A DNA stretch of 64,000 nucleotides from Paenibacillus gyeongsangnamensis (GTDB lineage: Bacteria > Bacillota > Bacilli > Paenibacillales > NBRC-103111). The notes under the pieces were generated by a model. The model did not search any database. It worked only from the letters and a program-made list of their open reading frames with translations, and was not told the DNA's origin. The translations under genes were made by a program, and so were the position numbers. The first letter of the stretch is position 1; each line of letters starts with the position of its first letter. Below are positions 8,427 through 17,256 of the stretch, in pieces. The DNA lies in NCBI RefSeq assembly GCF_027533625.1, contig NZ_JAQAGZ010000003.1, positions 62,001 through 126,000 of the forward strand, read 5' to 3'.

Positions 8427-11198
8427 TTGACGAACGATAAGACGACCGTACACGTGATTTCTCATAGCCATTGGGACCGCGAATGGTATCTTCCATTTGA
8501 GCAGCACAGAGCCCGGCTTGTACAATTGATGGATACGCTGATTGATTTGCTGCAGGGAGAGTCGGCGTTTCAAAGCTTTCATCTGGACGGGCAAACCATT
8601 ATGTTGGACGATTATTTGGAAATTCGGCCGGAAAACAGTGCGAAGATAAAGGGTCTGATTCAGCAAGGGAAGCTGCACATCGGCCCATGGTATATACTTC
8701 AAGATGAATTTTTAACCAGCGGCGAAGCCAACCTCCGGAATTTACAAACCGGGCTCCGTATGGCCAAGGCATACGGTTCCGTATGCAGGATCGGTTATTT
8801 TCCGGATTCCTTCGGAAACATCGGGCAGGCTCCGCAAATTTTGCGCCAGGCGGGCATGGATTGCGCGGTGTTCGGCAGAGGGGTTAAGGCTACGGGGTTT
8901 AATAATCAAACGGAAGAGGCCGGGGGACAATTTCTATCCCCGTACTCGGAAATGCGGTGGCAATCTCCGGACGGCAGCAGCGTTCTCGGCATATTGTTCA
9001 GCAATTGGTATCATAACGGAATGGAAATTCCGGCAGAGAATGAGGCGGTGAGAGCTTATTGGGAAACCCGTATCCCAAAAGCCGAAAGGTATGCGTCTAC
9101 CCCCCATCTTTTGTTTATGAACGGGTGTGACCACCAACCGGTTCAGACGAATCTGGCCGAAGCGCTGGAGCTTGCAAGAGAGCTGTTTCCCGAACTCGAT
9201 TTTGTTCATTCCAACTTTGAGGAATACATCCAACGAGTAAAAGAACGGCTGCCTGCCCGCTTGACAACCATTACCGGCGAACTCAGAAGCCAGCGGACGG
9301 ACGGCTGGGGAACCTTGGTAAACACGGCTTCTGCACGAATCTATATGAAACAACGGAATCAAACGTGTCAGGCCTTGCTCGAAAAGGTGGCGGAACCGCT
9401 GGCGGCGCTAGCGGCACGTCATGGACGTCCGTATCCGCATCATTTGTTAAATTATGCTTGGAAAACGCTGATGCAGAATCATCCCCATGACAGCATTTGC
9501 GGCTGCAGCATCGACGAAGTGCACCGAGAAATGATGACCCGATTCGAGAAGTCGCGTCAAGTGGCCGAGCTGGTGATTTCGGATAGCATGACATGCATTG
9601 CCGAACAGATAAATACTTCAGGATTTGCGTCTGATTCTGCGAAATCGGTGCCTTTCGCCGTATTTAATTCCACCGGCTGGAATAGAACAAACGCGGTCAC
9701 CATCGAGCTGGATATTAAAAAGATCCGGTTCGATGGCCGGGATTCTTCGGAGATACGAAGCGAATTGGAAAATTTGTTTTTGGACAAAGGCGTACTCACC
9801 GACGCCAAGGGAGAGCGGCTGCCGTTTGTTATGGAGGATTTGGGAGTTCAGTTTTCGTACGAGCTCCCGGATAACGGTTTCAGGCAGCGATTCTGGTCGC
9901 GTCGAGTGCAGATCGCGTTCGAGGCTAACGATATTCCGGCCATGGGCTACCGGTCGTATGTGTTCCATCCTTTTGAAAGCCCGGAAGATGAGGCAGCAGG
10001 CTTCGGGATCCACCTGAAGGCACGCGAACGGGAAATGGAAAACGGGCACATCAAGGTGACGATCGCGGGGAACGGATCGCTGACTTTGCTTGATAAAGCG
10101 ACCGGTGTCATCTTTAAAGACTTGTGCATTTACGAAGATGTTGGCGATCTCGGGAATGAATATATGTTTAAGCAAACCGAGGATGATGCTTTAACGACAG
10201 CGCGGCTGGAAGCCGACATTCGCCTTGCCGAATGCTCGCCGGTACGGGCCGTATTTGAGATCGTTCATGAATGGGAGCTGCCGGCTCAGGCGCATGCGGG
10301 CCACGAGGAGGACATCCGGAGGATGGTTCCTTTCCGTAAAAGAACGGGCGGGCGCAGCAAACAAAAAGTCCCGTTTACCGTGATTACCCGGGTTACGCTG
10401 GAAAACAATGCGAAAAGCGTCGCGATCTCCGTTTCGTTCGATAATCAGGCCAAGGATCATCGTCTTCGGGTACTGCTTCCAACCGAACTGTCATCGGAGA
10501 CGCATTTTGCCGATTCGATATTTGAGATCGCGGAGCGTTCGAACGCGCCTTCTCCCGAATGGACCAATCCGAGCAACTGTCAGCATCAACAGGCCTTTAT
10601 TGATGTTCGCGGGAAAGGAGCCGGCCTTGCTGTAGCCAACCGCGGACTTCCCGAGTATGAGATTCTGCGGGACGGACGCAATACCATCGCTCTCACCTTA
10701 CTGCGGTCTGTGGCCGAGCTTGGAGATTGGGGGGTATTTCCTACTCCCGAAGCCCAATGCCTCGGAAATCATGAGCTTCACTTTGCCTTGATCCCTCATG
10801 GCGGCGAAGCGGCAGCATACGATGCCTATGCGGAGGCCTATCAATTCCAGGTGCCTTTGTTCGCAAAGCAGACAGGGGTCCACTCGGGACCGCTTCCTGG
10901 AGAAGCCGGCCTGTTTCGGTGGTCCGGTTCCGCACTCGGTTTATCGGCTCTGAAATGCAGCGAAGAGACGAATGATCTTATCGTCCGCTGGTTTAATATG
11001 TCCGGCGGCGAGGAACAGCTTGCTTTCGATTGCCCGAATGGAACGCAGTCCGTATATATGAGCAGCGTGCTCGAGGAAAGGGCGGAGCGTCTGCCATATG
11101 TATCCGGCGATGAATTGCGTTTGAGCCTATCTCCATTCCGCATTGTGACCCTTTCGCTTAACGGAAGCCATGAACCGGGAGGACGCCATGTCTTATAA
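8427..11198 (+). CDS. GH38 alpha-mannosidase
   Basis: A 923-residue cytoplasmic hydrolase (no signal peptide) that cleaves alpha-mannosides by a retaining, metal-dependent mechanism. The N-terminal metal site ISHSHWDREWYLPFEQHR (about residue 12), the block YFPDSFGNIGQAPQILRQAG with the nucleophile Asp (about residue 128) and the metal motif NHPHDSICGCSIDEVH (about residue 350) are all present. The C-terminal beta domains are complete, so it looks active. It resembles MngB-type enzymes. The TTG start has AAGGAG ten bases before it. It overlaps the HAD phosphatase gene, so products are probably handled together. Confidence 0.93.
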   Translation: MTNDKTTVHVISHSHWDREWYLPFEQHRARLVQLMDTLIDLLQGESAFQSFHLDGQTIMLDDYLEIRPENSAKIKGLIQQGKLHIGPWYILQDEFLTSGEANLRNLQTGLRMAKAYGSVCRIGYFPDSFGNIGQAPQILRQAGMDCAVFGRGVKATGFNNQTEEAGGQFLSPYSEMRWQSPDGSSVLGILFSNWYHNGMEIPAENEAVRAYWETRIPKAERYASTPHLLFMNGCDHQPVQTNLAEALELARELFPELDFVHSNFEEYIQRVKERLPARLTTITGELRSQRTDGWGTLVNTASARIYMKQRNQTCQALLEKVAEPLAALAARHGRPYPHHLLNYAWKTLMQNHPHDSICGCSIDEVHREMMTRFEKSRQVAELVISDSMTCIAEQINTSGFASDSAKSVPFAVFNSTGWNRTNAVTIELDIKKIRFDGRDSSEIRSELENLFLDKGVLTDAKGERLPFVMEDLGVQFSYELPDNGFRQRFWSRRVQIAFEANDIPAMGYRSYVFHPFESPEDEAAGFGIHLKAREREMENGHIKVTIAGNGSLTLLDKATGVIFKDLCIYEDVGDLGNEYMFKQTEDDALTTARLEADIRLAECSPVRAVFEIVHEWELPAQAHAGHEEDIRRMVPFRKRTGGRSKQKVPFTVITRVTLENNAKSVAISVSFDNQAKDHRLRVLLPTELSSETHFADSIFEIAERSNAPSPEWTNPSNCQHQQAFIDVRGKGAGLAVANRGLPEYEILRDGRNTIALTLLRSVAELGDWGVFPTPEAQCLGNHELHFALIPHGGEAAAYDAYAEAYQFQVPLFAKQTGVHSGPLPGEAGLFRWSGSALGLSALKCSEETNDLIVRWFNMSGGEEQLAFDCPNGTQSVYMSSVLEERAERLPYVSGDELRLSLSPFRIVTLSLNGSHEPGGRHVL

Positions 11199-11955
11199 AC
11201 TGATTGCCGTAGATATGGACGGTACGCTGCTGAATAAGAATAAAGACATCTCGGAAGAAAATATCCGGGCCATCCGGGAAGCATCGGAATTGGGGATCAA
11301 GGTGATTTTGTCGACCGGGAGACCCATCGGAGAGGTCAGAAGCTATGCGCGAAAGCTGCAGCTGGATTTGCCTTTAGTGGTGAATAACGGCAGTGAAATC
11401 TGGAGCAACCCTGACAAGCTGCATCAAAGGTATGAACTGGAACCGGAACACATGATCGAAATGTTCGAGCTTATAGGGAAGTACGGAGAAGACCTTAATT
11501 ATTGGGCGCATACCGTTGAGGGCTTGATTACTCGCGCCAATCATCCGGAGGATATCCGGAAGGTCCGGTGGCTCCAGTTTGCAATCCAAAGCAAGGATGT
11601 GTCGCGTTTATCGGAAATCCGGCAGCGGCTGGATGCTTGGCGGCGGTTTGAGCTCAGTAACTCGCATATTTCGAATGTCGAATGCAATCCTCCCGGAATC
11701 AGCAAGGCAAGCGGGTTACGGGAGGTGTGCGCGATGCTCGGCATTGAGGCGTCGGATACGGTGGCCATAGGAGACAGTCTTAATGATATACCGATGATAC
11801 GCTTCGCGGGTCTGGGGGTAGCCATGGGGAATGCGCAGGAACCCGTAAAGCTTGCCGCGGATATTGTGGCTCCAAGTTATCACGAGGACGGCGTGGCAGC
11901 CGTGATCCAAAAATATTTGTTGGCTCCCTCAGGCCCCGCACCCATTGACGAATGA
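11188..11955 (+). CDS. Cof-type HAD hydrolase (sugar phosphatase)
   Basis: About 255 residues. Motif I is VDMDGTLLNKN (nucleophile Asp near residue 8), motif II STGR and motif IV GDSLNDIPMIRFAG, typical of HAD subfamily IIB (Cof/YidA) phosphatases acting on sugar phosphates. The start is placed at 11188 (MSYKL), because GGGAGGA precedes it at proper distance, and it overlaps the mannosidase stop. It is the last gene of the operon and convergent with the AraC gene 20 bases on. Confidence 0.88.
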   Translation: MSYKLIAVDMDGTLLNKNKDISEENIRAIREASELGIKVILSTGRPIGEVRSYARKLQLDLPLVVNNGSEIWSNPDKLHQRYELEPEHMIEMFELIGKYGEDLNYWAHTVEGLITRANHPEDIRKVRWLQFAIQSKDVSRLSEIRQRLDAWRRFELSNSHISNVECNPPGISKASGLREVCAMLGIEASDTVAIGDSLNDIPMIRFAGLGVAMGNAQEPVKLAADIVAPSYHEDGVAAVIQKYLLAPSGPAPIDE

Positions 11956-11974
11956 ATCGGCATCCATGTACAAC

Positions 11975-12877
11975 TTACCGCATGCTACGCGCCTTAGCCG
12001 AGCGGGCATACTCGGAAGGGGCCATGCCGGTCGTTTTCTTGAAATCCCTGGAGAAATAGTGAATGCTGGCATATCCGAGCAGCGCTGCAATTTCCGTCAT
12101 GTTGTACGATTGCTCCCGCATGAGCGTCTTGGCCTCGTCGATCTTCAGCTGCTTGAAATATTCCAGTGCTCCGAGGCCGGTATGCGCCTGGAATATTTCC
12201 TTCAAGCGGCTTTTTCCAAGATGGGCCTCGCGGCAGAGCGTCTCCAGCGTGATTGAGGAGGAGAGGTTGCTCTTCATATACGCAATCAGCTGCTGTACAA
12301 TACGCTGCTCCGCCTTCTCTTGCTGCATCGAGGTCAGCTTCGGGACGTCCTGCTTCGCCGCAGGGCTTGTCTGCCCCCGGATCAGACGGATCATGAGCGT
12401 CTCCAGATAGGCGCGGATCAGCTGCTCGGCGGCGAACGGCGCATGCGGGTTCGGGTGCAGCCGATGCTCCATGGGGTGGTCGAAGGGCGGAGTGAAAGCT
12501 TGGAGGCCCTCCTGCAAAATAAGCGACAACAGGTCACGCTCCGGGCTGCCCAGCTGCAGCACTGTTTGTTCAAGCACTTTCATAAACGGGGAATCGCATA
12601 CAAACGAAACGACGAACAAATTAGGCGGCTTGTGCTGCTCTCCCACCTTGACGGTATGGAATTCCCCCGGCTTATGGAATATGATCATCCCCTGTTTCAG
12701 TAGGGCCGTTCGTTCGTCTGCGCGGACTTCCACCTCTCCTTTATCTACGTACAAGAACTCCCAGAAATCATGCTGCTCCCCTTCAAACCGGTAGCCTTTG
12801 GCAAATTCAAAGTAATGAAAGGATATCAGCTCGCGAATGGACAAGGATTCGGTCAATGCCGTCCTATCGAAAATCAT
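11975..12877 (-). CDS. AraC-family regulator with cupin sensor domain
   Basis: A 300-residue protein. The N-terminal cupin (HDFWEFLYVDKGEVEV, IIFHKPGEFHTV) would bind a small ligand. The C-terminal ~100 residues hold two helix-turn-helices (LETLCREAHLGKSRLKEIFQ and MTEIAALLGYASIHYFSRDF), ending in the family signature FKKTTGMAPSEY. The ATG at 12877 follows AAAGGATG. It is divergent from the isomerase/dehydrogenase pair at 13.1 kb and so is a likely activator of it. Confidence 0.9.
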   Translation of the reverse strand: MIFDRTALTESLSIRELISFHYFEFAKGYRFEGEQHDFWEFLYVDKGEVEVRADERTALLKQGMIIFHKPGEFHTVKVGEQHKPPNLFVVSFVCDSPFMKVLEQTVLQLGSPERDLLSLILQEGLQAFTPPFDHPMEHRLHPNPHAPFAAEQLIRAYLETLMIRLIRGQTSPAAKQDVPKLTSMQQEKAEQRIVQQLIAYMKSNLSSSITLETLCREAHLGKSRLKEIFQAHTGLGALEYFKQLKIDEAKTLMREQSYNMTEIAALLGYASIHYFSRDFKKTTGMAPSEYARSAKARSMR

Positions 12878-13113
12878 GGGGGATCATCCTTTCGGAAAAG
12901 AAGCTGGAATCGTTTCAGCTATATAGGTTATTTCCTTGTATCATACCATGAAAGTGCAAAAAAATCGGCTTATTTGCTAAATGCGAAGAAAGCGGCTCCA
13001 TTTATAATATGGACAGAAGGAACCACCTGTAATGAATGCTTTCGAGCTTAGAGCTCGTTTCCACGGGCCACATTATCGAGAAACAACATTAGTTAAAACT
13101 AGGAGGAATTCGC

Positions 13114-13962
13114 ATGAAAAAAGGGATCAATATATGGTCGTTCTCCGGCGGAACGGATATCGCTTCTTGCATCGCGTTGGCCAAGGAAGCCGGCTTCGAG
13201 GGCATTGAGCTCGCGCTGAATGAAACCGGACCGCTAAGCCTGGAAAGCTCGGCGGAGGAGGTCCGGGGCTACCGCAAGCTGGCGGACGAGACCGGCATCG
13301 AGATGACTAGCCTGGCAAGCGGTTTATATTGGACGTACTCGCTGACCAGCAGCGAGGCTGCCAAACGCACAAAAGCACAGGATATCGTAAAGAAGCAGCT
13401 GGAGTTTGCGGAGGCGCTCGGCGTCGATACGATTCTGGTCGTTCCGGGTGCCGTCGGCGTCGACTTTATCCCAGGTTCCGAGGTCGTTCCGTACGACGCC
13501 GCCTACGAGTATGCCTTGGAGGGAATTTCCAAGCTGGCCGCGGACGCCGAGGCCCATCGGGTTTCGATCGGCATCGAGAATGTATGGAATAAATTTCTTC
13601 TCTCTCCGCTAGAAATGCGCGGTTTTATCGATAGCGTGAACTCGGCTTATGTCGGCGCTTACTTCGACGTTGGGAATGTGCTGTACTCGGGTTACCCGGA
13701 ACATTGGATTCGGATTCTGGGCGAACGGATCAAGAAGGTGCATTTCAAGGATTACCGCCGCGAGGCTGGAGGCTTGTACGGTTTCGTCGATCTGCTCGCC
13801 GGAGATGTTAATTACCCCGAAGTCGTCAAGGCGCTGCAGGAAATCGGCTATGACGGCTACGTCATCGGCGAGATGATTCCCGGCTATACGCATCACGGCA
13901 ATCAAATCGTATTCAATACTTCGGCATCGATGGATGCTATTTTGGGAAGGACGGTACGCTAA
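13114..13962 (+). CDS. sugar phosphate isomerase/epimerase (xylose isomerase-like TIM barrel)
   Basis: A 282-residue TIM-barrel protein. The metal-ligand blocks of the IolE/IolI/hydroxypyruvate isomerase superfamily are visible: GIENVWNKF (Glu), AYFDVGN (Asp), VHFKDY (His) and YVIGEM (Glu). The substrate cannot be read from sequence; a keto-sugar or sugar acid is likely. AGGAGG precedes the ATG. It overlaps the next gene by TAATG, so the two are coupled and probably catalyse consecutive steps. Confidence 0.87.
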   Translation: MKKGINIWSFSGGTDIASCIALAKEAGFEGIELALNETGPLSLESSAEEVRGYRKLADETGIEMTSLASGLYWTYSLTSSEAAKRTKAQDIVKKQLEFAEALGVDTILVVPGAVGVDFIPGSEVVPYDAAYEYALEGISKLAADAEAHRVSIGIENVWNKFLLSPLEMRGFIDSVNSAYVGAYFDVGNVLYSGYPEHWIRILGERIKKVHFKDYRREAGGLYGFVDLLAGDVNYPEVVKALQEIGYDGYVIGEMIPGYTHHGNQIVFNTSASMDAILGRTVR

Positions 13963-14984
13963 TGCTAAGAATCGGATTAATCGGATTAGGTTTTATGGGT
14001 AGAGCCCATCTGGAAAATTACTTGCGTCTGGAGCGGGAGGGGGCCGACATTTACGTGGCCGCGCTGTGCGATGTCGATCCCGGGAAGCTGGAGGGACAGT
14101 CGTCCGGGGGCAACCTCGATGCAGGATCATCGGCCATTGATTTCAGCAGGTTCGTTAAATATACCTCGTTATCCGAAATGCTGGAGAAGGAGCAGCTGGA
14201 TATGGTGGATATTACGCTGCCGACCTTCCTCCATCGGGAGGTTGCAGTGCAATGTTTAAACAGCGGCGTTCACGTGCTCTGCGAGAAGCCGATGGCGCTG
14301 AATTCGGAAGATTGCGAAGCGATGATCGAGGCGTCCGAACGAAAAGGGAAGCTGCTCATGATCGGACATTGCCTGCGGTTCTGGCCGGCTTACGTATATT
14401 TGAAGGATGTCGTGGATACGGGAACCTTCGGACAGGCCATGAGCGGGTATTTCTATCGGGGAGGCTCGACGCCGACCTGGGGTGGCTGGCTCACGCAGCG
14501 GGAGAAGAGCGGCGGCGCCATGGTCGATATGCATATCCATGACACCGATGTTATCAACTGGGTGTTCGGCATGCCGCAGGAGGTTTCCTCTCATGCGCGC
14601 ATTATCATCCCGGGCAGCGGGTACGACGTCGTATCGACGCATTATAAATATGCCGACGGTAAAGTGATCAACGCGCAGGCGGACTGGACGCTTCAAGGAG
14701 ATTACGGGTTTGAAATGGCATATCGGGTCAATTTCGAGCGCGGCAATCTCGTGTTTTCCGCAAACGAACTGAAAGTGAATCCGAACGATGCGCCGGGGTT
14801 TGTCGCTGAACTATCGCCTGAGCTTGGGTACTATTACCAGCTGCGCTACTTTGTTGAGTCGGTGATACAGCAGCGCCCTGTCACAACAGCATCGCCGGCA
14901 AGTACGATGGACAGCATCCGGATCCTCGAAGCGGAGCTTGAATCTGCGGACCGGAAGGGCGAATGGATTACTGTGAAGCTATAA
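13962..14984 (+). CDS. Gfo/Idh/MocA family oxidoreductase
   Basis: A 340-residue NAD(P)-dependent sugar dehydrogenase. The Rossmann motif GLIGLGFMGRAHLENY is at the N-terminus, CEKPMALNSEDCEAM near residue 110 carries the EKP catalytic Lys, and DMHIHDTDVINW near residue 190 holds the Asp/His pair. It starts inside the isomerase stop (TAATG), so it is translationally coupled. A terminator follows. Confidence 0.9.
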   Translation: MLRIGLIGLGFMGRAHLENYLRLEREGADIYVAALCDVDPGKLEGQSSGGNLDAGSSAIDFSRFVKYTSLSEMLEKEQLDMVDITLPTFLHREVAVQCLNSGVHVLCEKPMALNSEDCEAMIEASERKGKLLMIGHCLRFWPAYVYLKDVVDTGTFGQAMSGYFYRGGSTPTWGGWLTQREKSGGAMVDMHIHDTDVINWVFGMPQEVSSHARIIIPGSGYDVVSTHYKYADGKVINAQADWTLQGDYGFEMAYRVNFERGNLVFSANELKVNPNDAPGFVAELSPELGYYYQLRYFVESVIQQRPVTTASPASTMDSIRILEAELESADRKGEWITVKL

Positions 14985-15005
14985 TAGGCTGAACCTGGCT
15001 AATTA

Positions 15006-15037
15006 GGCCGACCCGAGCTTCATCGGGCCGGTTTTTT
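15006..15037 (+). terminator. intrinsic terminator
   Basis: GGCCGACCCGA pairs with TCGGGCCGG across a short loop, followed by six T, just after the Gfo/Idh gene. Confidence 0.85.
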
Positions 15038-15096
15038 ATCTATATATCGGGGAAGTCCTAGGAACTTCCAGGATGACTATAGAGGAGCGGCGATAA

Positions 15097-15696
15097 ATGA
15101 AGTATGATTGTAAGTATGTTGGGGAACAAGCGATTTCCGTGCCATGGGCGGAGCTTAAAGCGATTCCTCTTCGGGAGGTTGTCACCAGCGGCAGGCCCAA
15201 GCTTGAAACCCTGGTGAGAGCCTGCTGGACTGCGGAAGCGCTTCACATCCGATTCGAGTGTGAGGACGACCATACCGTCGCCACGATGAGCGGTCATGAC
15301 GAACCGCTGTATCTGGAGGATGTCGTCGAGGTGTTCCTTGATTTGTCGGGCACGGGAGAGGTTTATTATGAGCTGGAGGTCAGCCCGCGGAACGTGATCT
15401 TCGACGCCGTCGTCCACAATGACCTTCAGGGCCGGATTACGGCTGATACGGCTTGGCATGCCGCTGGACTGCAAACCTCGGTGAAGAAGGAAACGGATTC
15501 GCTGCTCGTGTATGAGCTTGCGGTGCCTTTTTCAAGCCTGGGAGCAGCGCCGTCCCATGGAACACGGTGGCGTTGGAACGTTTATCGCATCGACGAGGAT
15601 CTGCAGGGCGTACGCCACTACTCGGCCTGGTCGCCGACGGGAGCCGTTCAGTTTCATCTTCCCCGTTATTTTGGCAGCCTCGAATTCCAACGGTAG
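15097..15696 (+). CDS. CBM9-like sugar-binding domain protein
   Basis: A 199-residue single-domain protein without signal peptide. The features AEALHIRFECEDDHTVATM, EDVVEVFLD and the closing SAWSPTGAVQFHLPRYFGSL are those of the family 9 carbohydrate-binding (DOMON-related) fold that caps xylanases and stands alone in many Paenibacillus sugar loci. GAGGAG precedes the ATG. It is followed 27 bases later by a ROK kinase. The ligand is unknown. Confidence 0.75.
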   Translation: MKYDCKYVGEQAISVPWAELKAIPLREVVTSGRPKLETLVRACWTAEALHIRFECEDDHTVATMSGHDEPLYLEDVVEVFLDLSGTGEVYYELEVSPRNVIFDAVVHNDLQGRITADTAWHAAGLQTSVKKETDSLLVYELAVPFSSLGAAPSHGTRWRWNVYRIDEDLQGVRHYSAWSPTGAVQFHLPRYFGSLEFQR

Positions 15697-15723
15697 TTAT
15701 TGCAGAAAAGGAGCGGATCATTT

Positions 15724-16683
15724 TTGAACAAGCAGCTTACCTTGGGTGTAGACCTCGGGGGAACAAATATCCGGGTAGCCCTGGTGGACCGGGAAGGCCG
15801 GGTTCAGGCCAAAGCCGTGCACAAGACGGAATCCGCACAGGGCGGAGAGCATGTAGTCCGCCGTGTGGAAGCGGCGATTGAAGAACTGCTTAACGACAAT
15901 AAGGCGAAGCTTCCGGCTATCGCCGGCATCGGCATCGGCTCTGCCGGGCTTATCGATGTCAGAGAGAAGACGGTGCTGTATGCGGGGAATTTGGGCTGGA
16001 ACAACGTACCGCTTGGCCGCCTCTTGGAGGAGAAGTTCCAGCTTCCCTTACGTCTGGCCAATGACGCGAATGCGGCGGCATTGGCCGAATGGCTGTGGGG
16101 TAAAGCTAAAGGCAAATCCAACCTGCTGCTGGTTTCCATCGGGACAGGGGTCGGAGGAGGCGTGATCAGCGGCGGCAGACTGCTTGAGGGTGTGGGCGGC
16201 GGGGCCTCCGAAATCGGCCACATGTCCGTCGACATCCACGGCCCCGAGTGCGGCTGCGGAAACCGCGGCTGTCTGGAGCTATATGCCTCCGGCACGGCGA
16301 TCGGCCGCCGGGCGGAAGAGAGACGCGTCGCCGCGCTGGCCGAAGGCCGGGCGGGCATCCGTACCGCGCCTTGGCCGAGCGCAGTCGAGGTAAGGCAATC
16401 GGCTCTGGAGGGGGATGCCCTGGCTCAGGAAATCATTCAGGAAACCGCTTATTACCTGGGGATGGGCGTGGTGAACTTGATTCATCTGTTCAATCCCGAA
16501 GAGATCTTGTTTACTGGCGGCGTCATGGACTCGGAGACGTTCCTTCTTCCCGAAGTGATCGCAGCGATCAAGCAGCGCTGTATTCCGGCCTTATACAACC
16601 AGATTACGGGTATCGGCCTCGCCTCTTTAGGCGGGGAAGCCGGGCTGCTGGGCGCGGCCGGCCTTCATTTTGTCGAGGCTTAA
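15724..16683 (+). CDS. ROK-family sugar kinase (glucokinase-like)
   Basis: About 319 residues. The ATP site GVDLGGTNIRVALVD, the sugar/catalytic block LANDANAAALAEW, and the ROK zinc motif ECGCGNRGCLE with SEIGHMSVD upstream are all present. It phosphorylates glucose or a related hexose in the cytoplasm. The TTG at 15724 is chosen because AAAAGGAG lies 12 bases upstream; an earlier in-frame TTG would lie before that site. No helix-turn-helix is present, so it is a kinase rather than a ROK repressor. Confidence 0.9.
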   Translation: MNKQLTLGVDLGGTNIRVALVDREGRVQAKAVHKTESAQGGEHVVRRVEAAIEELLNDNKAKLPAIAGIGIGSAGLIDVREKTVLYAGNLGWNNVPLGRLLEEKFQLPLRLANDANAAALAEWLWGKAKGKSNLLLVSIGTGVGGGVISGGRLLEGVGGGASEIGHMSVDIHGPECGCGNRGCLELYASGTAIGRRAEERRVAALAEGRAGIRTAPWPSAVEVRQSALEGDALAQEIIQETAYYLGMGVVNLIHLFNPEEILFTGGVMDSETFLLPEVIAAIKQRCIPALYNQITGIGLASLGGEAGLLGAAGLHFVEA

Positions 16684-16766
16684 GCTTTATTCAGTCTGCT
16701 CCTCGCCGGCTGTTTCTTCCGAAGCAAATCATCCGGAGCATCGCGCTTACGGGGCTTAATCCAGGG

Positions 16767-16796
16767 ACCTGACGGTGTTTAATCCGTCAGGTTTTT
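16767..16796 (+). terminator. intrinsic terminator of the ROK kinase gene
   Basis: Nine-bp stem ACCTGACGG / CCGTCAGGT followed by a T-tract. The tandem repeat copy 2 begins five bases later. Confidence 0.9.
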
Positions 16797-16800
16797 GTCA

Positions 16801-17009
16801 GTTGATAAGAATTTATAAGTATTTCGCACTTATAGCTTCGCATCAACCTTGATAAACGCGCTGGTCCTTGTAAGACAAGGACGGCGTTGCCGTTTATCCT
16901 GGGTTGATAAGAATTTATAAGTATTTCGCACATATAGCTTCGCATCAACCTTGATAAACGCGCTGGTCCTTGTAAGACAAGGACCGCGTAGATGTTAATC
17001 CTGGTCCGG
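16801..17009 (+). repeat. terminator-associated ~105-bp repeat, copy 2 (tandem pair)
   Basis: Two head-to-tail units, 16801-16901 and 16903-17009, each beginning GTTGATAAGAATTTATAAG and holding the GTCCTTG-TAAGA-CAAGGAC hairpin. The second unit has a changed 3' end (CGCGTAGATGTTAATCCTGG), which breaks the pairing with GATAAACG. The array follows the ROK terminator directly. Confidence 0.95.
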
Positions 17010-17089
17010 CACGCTCTCTTCCTCCGGTCGGGAGGATATTCTGAAACGGGCAGCGAATACATACAAAAAAACGAGAGGCGGATAGCTCT

Positions 17090-17200
17090 ATGCTCGTTTG
17101 GTTTAAGCTTGCCTTGTTCCGGCTTCGTCCCAAAACGATTCGTAACCGCTTTCTCAGCGGCATGATCGCGCTCGCCATTCCTCCCTCGCTTTCGGAATGA
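17090..17200 (+). pseudogene. N-terminal stub of a YesM-like sensor histidine kinase
   Basis: ATG with an upstream GAGAGGCG encodes LVWFKLALFRLRPKTIRNRF and then LSGMIALAIPPSL before a TGA. The basic-then-hydrophobic layout with LRPKTIRNRFL is like the first transmembrane segment of Paenibacillus YesM-type kinases. Everything after the first ~36 codons is missing. Read as a remnant. Confidence 0.5.
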
Positions 17201-17256
17201 CGGCCGGTGCGGTGAAAGGATAAATCATCCGCAATCATCATTTTTGGAGGTGTCCC

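Noticed and set aside
16801..17009. Tandem repeat as a CRISPR array
   Set aside because: Two units of ~105 bp without spacers; the same unit occurs singly at other places.
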